NCBI RefSeq assembly: GCF_049847105.1 | Contig: NZ_JBNCNS010000005.1 | Coordinates: forward strand, 310,001 to 374,000 | Length of the DNA: 64,000 nucleotides | Reading direction: 5' to 3' | Source of the DNA: Gordonia sp049847105 | GTDB taxonomy: Bacteria > Actinomycetota > Actinomycetes > Mycobacteriales > Mycobacteriaceae | Shown here: positions 36,265 to 44,866 of the stretch, one piece after another | Layout: every line of letters begins with the position of its first letter | Numbering within the stretch: the first letter of the stretch is position 1 | Program-made: the position numbers and the translations under genes | Notes under the pieces: generated by a model | The model's database searches: none | What the model saw: only the letters and a program-made list of their open reading frames with translations | Told to the model about the DNA's origin: nothing

Positions 36265-38277
36265 GTGTACACCGTGTCCAAGGCGTCCGTGGCGACAAAA
36301 CGTCTGCTGCTCGGCCGCCCGTTCCGTAGCGACAAACTGGGTCACACCCTGTTGCCCAAGCGCATCGCGCTTCCCGTGTTCGCCTCCGACGCGATGTCGT
36401 CGGTGGCCTACGCGCCGCAGGAGATCTTCCTCGTCCTGTCCGTCGCGGGTCTGAGTGCACTGGCCTTCACACCGTGGGTCGCCCTGGCCGTCGCCGTGGT
36501 GATGGTCGTCGTCGTGGCCAGCTATCGGCAGAACGTCCACGCGTATCCGTCCGGCGGCGGCGATTACGAGGTGGCCACGGTCAACCTGGGGCCCAATGCG
36601 GGTCTGACGGTCGGCAGTGCGCTGCTGGTCGACTACGTCCTCACGGTCGCGGTGTCGATCTCGTCGGCAGCGGAGAACATCGGCTCGGCGATCCCCTTCG
36701 TGTCCCAGCATCGGGTGTGGTTCTGCGTCGCCGCGATCGTCCTGATGGCCGCCGTGAACCTGCGCGGGATCAAGGAGTCGGGCTCGGTGCTCGCCATCCC
36801 GACGTATGCGTTCATCATCGGTGTTCTCGTCATGCTCATCTGGGGATTCACCGAGCTGTACATCCTGGACGAGCCGGTCCGGTCGGAGGCCGCAGATTTC
36901 GGCATCCGTCCCGAGCAAGATCACCTGACCGCGATCGCCTTCGTCTTCCTGATCGCGCGGGCGTTCTCGTCGGGTTGTGCGGCGCTCACCGGTGTGGAGG
37001 CCATCAGCAACGGAGTGCCGGCCTTCCGCAAGCCGAAGTCCCGCAACGCGGCGTCCACCCTGTTCCTGCTCGGTGCGTTCTCCATCACATTGCTGCTCGG
37101 TATCGTCCTGCTCGCCCAGCGCATCGGCGCGAAATATGTGATGAACCCGGCCACCGACCTGATCGGCGCCCCCGAGGGATACCAGCAGAAGGCGATGATC
37201 GCCCAGCTCGCCCACGCCGTCTTCCATTCCTTCACGCCCGGCTTTTACTTCGTCGCGACGGCCACCGCCCTCATCCTGTTGCTGGCCGCGAACACCGCGT
37301 TCAACGGGTTCCCGGTGCTCGGCTCGGTGCTCGCGCAGGACCGTTTCCTGCCGCGGCAGCTGCACACCCGTGGCGATCGCCTCGCGTTCAGCAACGGGAT
37401 CCTGTTCCTGGCGCTGGCGGCCATCATCTTCGTGGTGGCATTCGGCGCCCAGGTCACCTCGCTGATCCAGCTCTACATCGTCGGTGTGTTCGTGTCGTTC
37501 ACCCTCAGCCAGACCGGCATGGTGCGGCATTGGACGCGTCATCTGCGCACCGAGACCGACCCGCGGGCCCGGCGGCGGATGATGCAGTCGCGCGTGATCA
37601 ACTCGATCGGCCTGGTGATGACGGCCACCGTCCTGGTGGTGGTGCTGATCACGAAGTTCCGTGCGGGCGCGTGGATCGCGATATTGGCGATGGTGGCCCT
37701 CTTCGTGATCATGAAGCTGATCCACCGGCACTACGCGACCGTGCAACGCGAACTCGAACTCGAGGAAGACGAACCGGTACTGCCCAGCAGGACTCATTCG
37801 ATCGTGCTGGTATCGACGCTGCACCTGGCCACGAAGCGTGCGGTTCTCTACGCCCGCGCCACCCGGCCCGACGTCCTCGAGGCGATCACGGTGAACGTCG
37901 ACGATCGCGACACCCGCAAGCTGGTGTCGCAGTGGGAGGCGAGCAACATCACCGTGCCGCTCAAGGTGATCGCCTCCCCGTACCGCGAGATCACCCGCCC
38001 GGTCATCGAATACGTCCGCCGGGTCCGGCGCGAATCCCCTCGGGACGTCATCACCGTGTTCATCCCCGAGTACGTGGTGGGGCACTGGTGGGAGCAGATC
38101 CTCCACAATCAATCGGCCTTGCGTCTCAAGGGACGTCTGCTCTTCGAGCCCGGGGTGATGGTCACTTCCGTCCCGTGGCAGCTGACGTCGTCGGATCGCC
38201 TCAAGAACCGCGACCTCGCATACTCGGCTCCCGGTGACACCCGTCGCGCCCTCGGTGGCGACTCGGATCAGCCGTGA
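36265..38277 (+). CDS. KimA-like APC-family potassium importer
   Basis: 670 residues: about twelve membrane helices (35-465) and a cytoplasmic C-terminal domain (about 480-670). Segments such as SGGGDYEVATVNLGPNAGLTVGSALLVDYVLTVAVS align with the Bacillus potassium/proton symporter KimA. The KimA potassium-site residues I recall (D36, Y43, D117, T121, T230, E233) have exact counterparts here at D42, Y49, D123, T127, T242 and E245 with matching spacing. The neighbouring ceoBC potassium regulators support this role; generic 'APC amino acid permease' is the alternative label. The GTG at 36265 is leaderless; a GTG three codons on is possible. The stop overlaps the next start as GTGA. Confidence 0.82.
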   Translation: MYTVSKASVATKRLLLGRPFRSDKLGHTLLPKRIALPVFASDAMSSVAYAPQEIFLVLSVAGLSALAFTPWVALAVAVVMVVVVASYRQNVHAYPSGGGDYEVATVNLGPNAGLTVGSALLVDYVLTVAVSISSAAENIGSAIPFVSQHRVWFCVAAIVLMAAVNLRGIKESGSVLAIPTYAFIIGVLVMLIWGFTELYILDEPVRSEAADFGIRPEQDHLTAIAFVFLIARAFSSGCAALTGVEAISNGVPAFRKPKSRNAASTLFLLGAFSITLLLGIVLLAQRIGAKYVMNPATDLIGAPEGYQQKAMIAQLAHAVFHSFTPGFYFVATATALILLLAANTAFNGFPVLGSVLAQDRFLPRQLHTRGDRLAFSNGILFLALAAIIFVVAFGAQVTSLIQLYIVGVFVSFTLSQTGMVRHWTRHLRTETDPRARRRMMQSRVINSIGLVMTATVLVVVLITKFRAGAWIAILAMVALFVIMKLIHRHYATVQRELELEEDEPVLPSRTHSIVLVSTLHLATKRAVLYARATRPDVLEAITVNVDDRDTRKLVSQWEASNITVPLKVIASPYREITRPVIEYVRRVRRESPRDVITVFIPEYVVGHWWEQILHNQSALRLKGRLLFEPGVMVTSVPWQLTSSDRLKNRDLAYSAPGDTRRALGGDSDQP

Positions 38278-39605
38278 ACGAATCCGGCGCCGGCGGTGTG
38301 GGTGCCGAACTGATCGTCCGGCCCGACCGCCCGGCGAACGGCGGTGAGTCCGTCGGCCGCGTGGACGGGCGCGTCGTGTTCGTTCGTGGGGCCATCCCCG
38401 GCGAGGTGGTCCGCGTGCGGGTCACCGACGACCGGCGGGAGAGCTTCCTGCGCGGGGAGGTGATCGAGGTCCTGGAACCGTCGGTGCACCGGATCGATCC
38501 GCTGTGCGACGCCGCCCGTCACGGGGCCGGGTGTTGTGACCTCGGTTTCGTCGACCTCACGCACGCACGGGATCTGAAAGGGCGGGTCGTCCTCGATGCG
38601 CTGGCCCGGATCGGCGGGTTCTCGGCAGCCGATCTCGAAGGCGTCGGCGCGGGCGAGGTCCTCGCACTCGGGGACGACGGCACCCACTGGCGGGTACGCA
38701 CCCGACTCGGTGTCGACGCCGAGGGGCGCGCCGGGATGCACGCGTTTCACGGTTCGTCGATCATCACAGATCATTCCTGTGCCGCACCGGAACCCGGGAT
38801 GGTCGACGGACTCGGTGCGTACTCCTTCACTCCAGGTGCGGATGTCGCGGTGGTGGCCGACATGGCAGGCCGTCGCCATATCACCGAACTCGCGCCGCCC
38901 CGGGCGCGCGTCCGCGGGCGCCGTCCCGGCGCGCGGGGGCGCACACAATCGGCGCGCCGGGGCCGCGACGCCCCCCGCGCTCACCGGGTCGTCGACGGTG
39001 ATCCCGTCGCCGCCCATCGCGTCGGGGACCGGATCTGGCAGATCCCGGTCGCCGCGTTCTGGCAGGCTCACCGGGCGGCGCCATCGGCGTATGCGCGCAC
39101 CGTGATCGAACTGCTCGCCGACGCGGAACTCCCGGCCCGGCCCGATCCGCTCGTCGCGTGGGATCTCTACGGCGGCGCCGGCGTCTTCGCGGCGGCGATG
39201 CTCGACGCCCGGAACGATGTACTCGACGCCCTCGGTTCCGTTCATGTGGTCGAGTCCGATCCGGCCGCCCTGTCTGCCGCCGAGCAGACGTTCGCCGACG
39301 ACGACCGCGTCACCCTTCACCGTGGCGAGGTGGCCGGTGTGGCGGCCGGTCTGCCGCCGCCCGATCTGGTGGTCCTCGATCCACCGCGCACCGGCGCCGG
39401 GCCGACCGTGATCGACGTCGTCGCCGATGCAGATCCGGCCGTGATCGTCCATGTGGGCTGCGATGTCGGGCGCTTCGCCCGTGATTTGGCGCTCTTCGCC
39501 GAACACGGCTACCGGCCTCGGGCGATCCGCTCGTTCGATGCATTTCCGCTGACACACCACGTGGAGGCCATCGCCTGCCTGGTGCCCGCCCATCGCGGGG
39601 TGTGA
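38274..39605 (+). CDS. TRAM-domain class I SAM-dependent RNA (uracil-5) methyltransferase
   Basis: 443 residues, TrmA/RlmD-type. TRAM domain at about 12-70 (GESVGRVDGRVVFVRGAIPGEVVRVRV), SAM-binding motif VAWDLYGGAGVFAAAM (about 297-312), DLVVLDPPRTG, and the catalytic cysteine in VHVGCDVGRFARDL (about 400), ending in FPLTHHVEAIACL. It likely methylates a uracil in ribosomal or transfer RNA; the exact target is not readable. An arginine-rich insert (about 207-240) precedes the methyltransferase domain. Translationally coupled by GTGA to the transporter gene, as in mycobacteria. Confidence 0.9.
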   Translation: MNESGAGGVGAELIVRPDRPANGGESVGRVDGRVVFVRGAIPGEVVRVRVTDDRRESFLRGEVIEVLEPSVHRIDPLCDAARHGAGCCDLGFVDLTHARDLKGRVVLDALARIGGFSAADLEGVGAGEVLALGDDGTHWRVRTRLGVDAEGRAGMHAFHGSSIITDHSCAAPEPGMVDGLGAYSFTPGADVAVVADMAGRRHITELAPPRARVRGRRPGARGRTQSARRGRDAPRAHRVVDGDPVAAHRVGDRIWQIPVAAFWQAHRAAPSAYARTVIELLADAELPARPDPLVAWDLYGGAGVFAAAMLDARNDVLDALGSVHVVESDPAALSAAEQTFADDDRVTLHRGEVAGVAAGLPPPDLVVLDPPRTGAGPTVIDVVADADPAVIVHVGCDVGRFARDLALFAEHGYRPRAIRSFDAFPLTHHVEAIACLVPAHRGV

Positions 39606-39769
39606 CGGATTCGTCGCGCAGGCGCCGCCTTGCGGGGCGAGGAGCCGATGGTCGGGTCCGTAGACTGTTGAGAACATGACCGTGTGTGCCGTAGGGCCCG
39701 GTATGCCGATCGCGCCGACAGCCCCGGTGCGCTCATGAGCCGGACCGTGGAATTGTGATGGAGGATTCG

Positions 39770-41764
39770 ATGGGCGTGCTGGACACGATCGGTTCGCCGG
39801 CCGACCTGCGGACGCTGTCGTCGGAAGAGATGATCGCTCTCGCCGGGGAGGTTCGGGAATTCCTCATCGAGAAGGTCTCGGCCACCGGTGGCCACCTCGG
39901 CCCGAATCTCGGAGTGGTGGAGCTGACGCTCGCGTTGCACCGCGTTTTCGACTCGCCGACCGATCCGATCATCTTCGACACCGGTCACCAGAGCTACGTC
40001 CACAAAATCGTCACCGGCCGCATGGATGGGTTCGACACCCTGCGGCAGAAAGACGGACTGACCGGCTATCAGGACCGGGCCGAGAGCGAGCACGACTGGG
40101 TGGAGTCCTCGCATGCATCGGCGGCGCTGTCCTACGCCGACGGGCTCGCGAAATCCTTCGAACTCACCGGGCAGGACACGCGCACCGTGGTCGCGGTGGT
40201 GGGCGACGGCGCGCTCACCGGCGGCATGTGCTGGGAGGCCCTGAACAATATCGCCGGTGGTGACCGGCCTCTCGTCATCGTCGTCAACGACAACGGGCGC
40301 TCCTACGCCCCGACGATCGGCGGGCTGGCGCGGCATCTGTCGGGGCTGCGTCTGCAACCGGGTTACGAGCGCTTTCTGGACGAGAGCCGCAAGGTGGTCA
40401 AGCAGTTGCCCGTCGTCGGTCCGCCGGCCTACGCCGTCCTGCACGGCATGAAGAGCGGGTTGAAGGATCTGATTGCGCCGCAGGCGATGTTCACCGATCT
40501 CGGACTGAAGTACGTCGGTCCGGTCGACGGGCACGACATCGGGGCGTTGGAGTCGGCATTGGGTCATGCGAAGGCCTTCGGCGGCCCGGTGATCGTGCAC
40601 ACCGTCACCCGTAAGGGGATGGGCTATGCGCCGGCGGAGAACCACGAGGCCGACCAGATGCACTCGACAGGCATCATCGATCCGCGGACCGGCCGCGCCA
40701 CCAGCGTGTCGCCGCAGGACTGGACGTCGGTGTTCTCGGCCGCCCTGGTCGAGGCCGGCGCGCACCGCGACGACGTCGTCGCCATCACCGCGGCCATGCC
40801 GGGGCCCACCGGGTTGACGCCGTTCGGCGAGAAATTCCCGGAGCGCATGTTCGACGTCGGGATTGCCGAGCAACACGCGATGACCTCGGCTGCCGGATTG
40901 GCGCTGGGCGGGTTGCATCCGGTGGTCGCGATCTACTCCACGTTCCTCAACCGCGCGTTCGACCAGCTACTGATGGATGTGGCGCTGCTGCGGCTGCCGG
41001 TCACGCTGGTTCTCGACAGGTCGGGCATCACCGGACCCGACGGTCCCAGCCATCACGGCATGTGGGATCTGTCGCTGATGTCACTCGTCCCCGGTCTGCG
41101 TGTGGCAGCGCCCCGTGACGCCGTGCGTCTGCGTGAGGAGTTCGACGAGGCGCTGGCCGTCACCGATGGCCCCACCGCGTTGCGGTTCTCGAAGGGTGCT
41201 GTGCCGGAAGATATCCGGGCGGTCGAGCGTCTCGACGACGGCCTCGACGTGCTGTACCGGGCCGCACCGGGGGTGGGCGACGCGTCCGGCGATGTGCTGA
41301 TCGTCGCGGTCGGTGCGTTCTGCGGGCTCGCGATCGACACGGCACAACGGTTGGGGCAGCAGGGTATCGACGCGACCGTGGTCGACCCGCGGTGGGTGTT
41401 GCCGGTTCCGGCGTCGATACCCGCTCTCGCGGCGCGGCATCGGCTGGTCGTCACGCTGGAGGACAGCGGTGTGCGCGGTGGCGTCGGGTCGGCGGTCAGC
41501 GATGCGCTCTCGATGGCCGACGTCGCGGTTCCGGTGCAGCACCGAGGGATACCGCAGGACTTCGTCACGCATGCGTCGCGCGGGGAGTTGCTCGCCGAAT
41601 TCGGCCTCACCGCACAGGATCTCGCGCGCACCATCACCGCAACGGTGGCCGGTATGCAAGCTGTTCCGGGCATGGACGACACGGCCGACCTCGGTGACCA
41701 CACGGAACACGCCGAGAACGCGAATGTCGAACCGTCGAGTCGGAGCGTCGACCCCGACGCCTGA
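39770..41764 (+). CDS. dxs: 1-deoxy-D-xylulose-5-phosphate synthase
   Basis: 664-residue thiamine-diphosphate enzyme that joins pyruvate and glyceraldehyde-3-phosphate, the first step of the MEP isoprenoid pathway (here needed for polyprenyl phosphate and menaquinone). The TPP motif GDGALTGGMCWEALNN, the substrate histidines in DTGHQSYVHK, the glutamate-containing GIAEQHAMT and the transketolase C-terminal domain are all present. The ATG at 39770 has GGAGG five bases upstream. The C-terminal 40 residues are an extra acidic tail. Confidence 0.96.
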   Translation: MGVLDTIGSPADLRTLSSEEMIALAGEVREFLIEKVSATGGHLGPNLGVVELTLALHRVFDSPTDPIIFDTGHQSYVHKIVTGRMDGFDTLRQKDGLTGYQDRAESEHDWVESSHASAALSYADGLAKSFELTGQDTRTVVAVVGDGALTGGMCWEALNNIAGGDRPLVIVVNDNGRSYAPTIGGLARHLSGLRLQPGYERFLDESRKVVKQLPVVGPPAYAVLHGMKSGLKDLIAPQAMFTDLGLKYVGPVDGHDIGALESALGHAKAFGGPVIVHTVTRKGMGYAPAENHEADQMHSTGIIDPRTGRATSVSPQDWTSVFSAALVEAGAHRDDVVAITAAMPGPTGLTPFGEKFPERMFDVGIAEQHAMTSAAGLALGGLHPVVAIYSTFLNRAFDQLLMDVALLRLPVTLVLDRSGITGPDGPSHHGMWDLSLMSLVPGLRVAAPRDAVRLREEFDEALAVTDGPTALRFSKGAVPEDIRAVERLDDGLDVLYRAAPGVGDASGDVLIVAVGAFCGLAIDTAQRLGQQGIDATVVDPRWVLPVPASIPALAARHRLVVTLEDSGVRGGVGSAVSDALSMADVAVPVQHRGIPQDFVTHASRGELLAEFGLTAQDLARTITATVAGMQAVPGMDDTADLGDHTEHAENANVEPSSRSVDPDA

Positions 41765-41779
41765 GCCATGTGGTCGGAG

Positions 41780-43078
41780 TCAGTCCGTCGGGTCGACGGT
41801 GACGTCGTTGAGCCCTTCGGCGATGGTCGCCGCGCACAGGTCCCGTTGCCACTGCCGGGCGCCGAGCGCGGCCAGGCGGTGGTCGACGGCCTCCGCAGTT
41901 GCGGGCAGATCGACACCGTCCCAACACAGTTGGCGAACCGTGTCGGGGGCGAGCAGATTCTCGACCGGTAGGTCGTGCGCTTCGGCGATGTCGCGGACCA
42001 GAGGTCGAACCATTGCGGCACGGGCGGCTGCCTCCGGATTGCGCTGATCCCATCGGTTCACCGGTGGCAGACCGACCGATGGTGACTTGCGGGACGGCAG
42101 TTCGTTGTCCGGCAGTTCGCGGGCCCGCTGCAGCGCCGCCAGCCAGATGTGTGCCTGCCGGCGCTGCCGGGGGCCGCCGAACACCGGCAGCCGGGTGAGC
42201 TCGGACTGCGTGGTCGGGTCGGCGTTGGCCGCGGTGACGATCGCCGAGTCCGGCAGAATTCGTCCAGGGGCGACATCTCGGCGCTGCGCGAGTTCTTCGC
42301 GGGCGGCCCACAATTCCCGGACCGCGGCCAGGGTGCGGGTGTTCTTGATGGTGTGAATGTTGGATGTCTTGCGCCACCGGTCGGTCCGCGGTGGCGGCGC
42401 CGGACGCTCGAGAACGGCACGGAACTCCTCGCGGGCCCAGTCCGATTTGCCGGCCTCGACGAGTGCGGCGTCCATCGCGTCGCGCAATTCCACCAGTACC
42501 TCGACGTCGAGTGCGGCGTAGTTGAGCCAGTCGTCGGGAAGCGGGCGTCGCGACCAGTCGGCGGCGCCGTGACCCTTGACCAGGCCGAGCCCGAGGAACT
42601 CGGCCACCATGGCCGCCAGATTCACCTTGGCCAGGCCGAGCAGACGCCCGGCCAGCTCGGTGTCGTAGAGCTCCCGGCAGACGAAACCGAGTTCACGCAG
42701 ACACGGCAGGTCCTGGTCGGCGGCGTGTAGGACCCATTCCGGGCCGTCGAGCGCGGCGATGACAGGTGCGAGCGCGTCCGGGTGTTCGATCGGGTCGAGT
42801 AGAAATGAGCCTGCGCCGAGTCGCCGGATCTGCACCAGATAGGCCCGCTGGGAGTAGCGGTAGCCCGACGCCCGTTCGGTATCGACCGCGATCGGCCCGT
42901 CGGCGGCCGTGATCAGCGCGGCCGCCTCGGCGAACTCCGACGGCGTGGTCAGCACTGCGGGGACGCCGTCGACAGGGTTCAGGAGCGGCGTCGTGGGCGG
43001 TCCGGCAGGTTCACCCGCGGACGTGTCGTCGGACTCACCCGGTGGTGGGCCCGCGGGCTGATCGTCACCGGTGGTCAT
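41780..43078 (-). CDS. ribonuclease D family 3'-5' exonuclease with HRDC domain
   Basis: 432 residues. DEDDy exonuclease domain (about 40-215): D66 and E68 in AVDTERA, D123 in HAADQDLPCL, and Y187...D191 in YAALDVEVL, all metal/catalytic positions. An HRDC domain (about 235-320, AAVRELWAAREELAQRRDVAPGRILPD) and a second helical region complete the protein. Expected to trim RNA 3' ends, such as tRNA precursors. The ATG at 43078 starts a Pro/Gly-rich lead-in. Converges on dxs and lies 18 bases downstream of DUF3000 on the same strand. Confidence 0.92.
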   Translation of the reverse strand: MTTGDDQPAGPPPGESDDTSAGEPAGPPTTPLLNPVDGVPAVLTTPSEFAEAAALITAADGPIAVDTERASGYRYSQRAYLVQIRRLGAGSFLLDPIEHPDALAPVIAALDGPEWVLHAADQDLPCLRELGFVCRELYDTELAGRLLGLAKVNLAAMVAEFLGLGLVKGHGAADWSRRPLPDDWLNYAALDVEVLVELRDAMDAALVEAGKSDWAREEFRAVLERPAPPPRTDRWRKTSNIHTIKNTRTLAAVRELWAAREELAQRRDVAPGRILPDSAIVTAANADPTTQSELTRLPVFGGPRQRRQAHIWLAALQRARELPDNELPSRKSPSVGLPPVNRWDQRNPEAAARAAMVRPLVRDIAEAHDLPVENLLAPDTVRQLCWDGVDLPATAEAVDHRLAALGARQWQRDLCAATIAEGLNDVTVDPTD

Positions 43079-43096
43079 GGCCGAATCCGTGGCGAC

Positions 43097-43729
43097 TCAG
43101 ACCGAACCCAGTTCGGTGACGCCTGCCGGTGGCAGCCCGGCGGCCGCGGCCAGGGCGTCGCAGAACGCCTCGAGGTGCGCACCGAGGTCGAGGCCGGTCG
43201 CGGTCCACGAGGCGCGCAGTTCGAGCTGATGTGCCCGTGGCGGCCCGGCGATGTCGCCATAGCGCACCGACGTCGTCGACGTGACGGTGCCGCCTAGTGC
43301 GGTCACGTCGACGACACGTTCCGGCGACGACGCCTCGGTGGTGGCGGTCTCGCCCGGCGGCACGCCAAGGGCATCGGACAGCCAACTCCAGGCCACCTCC
43401 GGCAGGAGCGGGTCCATCGCGAGCGCCGCCTCCACCTCGGCCTGGATGTAGGCGACCAGGCGCATCGTCCCGTTCCAGGCGTCCTGGCCTGCCGGGTCGT
43501 AGAGGAGGATCAGACGCCCGAAGGAACTGCCGGTCGAGTCGACCGGGATCTCGTCGGGATCGTCGGTACCGGGCCGGACCTCGGCACCCACCGCGTAGCT
43601 GTAGGGGGCCAACCGTTGCGGTGGGCGGATCGGACCGACCTCGATTTCCGGCCGGATCCGCGCGGCGTGCAATGACTCGACCGCGGTGCGGAAGTCAGCA
43701 GGCTCCGTCGGAGCTCCAGAAGAGGTCAC
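43097..43729 (-). CDS. DUF3000 family protein
   Basis: 210 residues with the family segments DFRTAVESLHAARIRPEIEVGPIRPPQRLAPYSYA and GRLILLYDPAGQDAWNGTMRLVAYIQAEVE. DUF3000 proteins are found only in actinobacteria, next to the RNase D gene and hemE; role unknown. The GTG at 43729 has a TACCGT -10 six bases upstream and appears leaderless. Probably an operon with the RNase D gene; divergent from hemE. Confidence 0.87.
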   Translation of the reverse strand: MTSSGAPTEPADFRTAVESLHAARIRPEIEVGPIRPPQRLAPYSYAVGAEVRPGTDDPDEIPVDSTGSSFGRLILLYDPAGQDAWNGTMRLVAYIQAEVEAALAMDPLLPEVAWSWLSDALGVPPGETATTEASSPERVVDVTALGGTVTSTTSVRYGDIAGPPRAHQLELRASWTATGLDLGAHLEAFCDALAAAAGLPPAGVTELGSV

Positions 43730-43735
43730 CGTTCG

Positions 43736-43741
43736 ACGGTA
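43736..43741 (-). promoter_or_regulatory. -10 element of leaderless DUF3000 promoter
   Basis: TACCGT on the reverse strand, six bases before the GTG start at 43729. Confidence 0.5.
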
Positions 43742-43798
43742 GGGCGGGCCACCCCACCGTCGTCGGAGGCGCGCCGACACATGGCAGAGTAGGCAGTG

Positions 43799-44866
43799 AT
43801 GTCCGAGACAACGCGATCCCAGGCCCGTCGTGCGCACCATCGTCCGATGGTCGCCGCGGCCACCGGCGAGACACCCAGCCGCCGACCGGTGTGGTTCATG
43901 CGCCAGGCGGGAAGATCCCTACCGGAGTACCGCGCCATCCGGGCCGACCACGGCATGCTCGAGTCGTGCTTCGATCCGGCACTGGTCTGCGAGATCACCA
44001 TGCAGCCCGTGCGCAGGCACGACGTGGATGCCGCGATCCTGTTCTCCGACATCGTGGTGCCGTTGAAGGCAGCGGGCATCGACCTCGACATCGTGGCCGG
44101 TACCGGCCCGGTGATCGCGCAACCGATCCGGACGGCCGCCGATGTCACGGCGCTGCCGCGACTGGAGCCCGAATCCGTTGGCGCGATCGCGGGCGCGATC
44201 GAGCTGCTCCTCGACGAACTGCCCGAGGCCGCGGCGCTGATCGGTTTCGCCGGCGCGCCGTTCACGCTGGCGTCGTATCTGATCGAGGGCGGACCGAGCC
44301 GGAACTATGCGCGGACCAAGGCCCTGATGCACGGTGAACCCGAGACGTGGCATGCCCTGATGGGCCGGCTCGCCGACATCACCATCGCATTCCTGCGCGT
44401 CCAGCTCGACGCGGGCGTCGATGCCGTCCAGCTGTTCGACTCCTGGGCCGGCATGTTGTCGCTCGCCGACTACCAGACCTACGTGGCGCCGCACAGTGCG
44501 CGTGTGTTCGCCGAGGTCGCCGACTATGGTGTGCCCCGCATCCACTTCGGCGTCGGTACCGGCGAACTGCTGGCCGCGATGGCCGACGCGGGCGCCGACG
44601 TGATCGGGGTCGACTGGCGGGTGCCCCTCGACGAGGCGGTGCGCCGCGTCGGACCCGGAAAGGCCGTCCAGGGCAACCTCGACCCGACGCTCCTGTTCGC
44701 CGGACCCGACGTGGTCGACCGTGAGGTACGCCGGGTGATCGCCGACGGCGAGCGGGCGGTCCGCGCGGGCGCGACCGGGCACATCGTCAATCTCGGCCAC
44801 GGTGTGCTGCCCGACACCGACCCCGAGGTGCTGACCCGGGCCGTCGAGCTGATCCACACCATCTGA
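43799..44866 (+). CDS. hemE: uroporphyrinogen decarboxylase
   Basis: 355-residue TIM-barrel enzyme that removes four carboxyl groups from uroporphyrinogen III to give coproporphyrinogen III. Signature 1, PVWFMRQAGRSLPEYR (about 30-45), and signature 2, GFAGAPFTLASYLIEGG, are present, as is the catalytic aspartate in FSDIVVPL. The start may instead be the GTG three bases earlier; neither has a ribosome-binding site. It overlaps hemG by one base (TGATG), and hemQ follows, giving the three genes of the coproporphyrin branch in order. Confidence 0.96.
   Translation: MSETTRSQARRAHHRPMVAAATGETPSRRPVWFMRQAGRSLPEYRAIRADHGMLESCFDPALVCEITMQPVRRHDVDAAILFSDIVVPLKAAGIDLDIVAGTGPVIAQPIRTAADVTALPRLEPESVGAIAGAIELLLDELPEAAALIGFAGAPFTLASYLIEGGPSRNYARTKALMHGEPETWHALMGRLADITIAFLRVQLDAGVDAVQLFDSWAGMLSLADYQTYVAPHSARVFAEVADYGVPRIHFGVGTGELLAAMADAGADVIGVDWRVPLDEAVRRVGPGKAVQGNLDPTLLFAGPDVVDREVRRVIADGERAVRAGATGHIVNLGHGVLPDTDPEVLTRAVELIHTI

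Noticed and set aside
35980..38112. Long reverse-strand frame across the gap with Gly-Pro-rich, collagen-like sequence
   Set aside because: It is the antisense of the transporter gene plus translation of the 23-bp repeat and undetermined bases.
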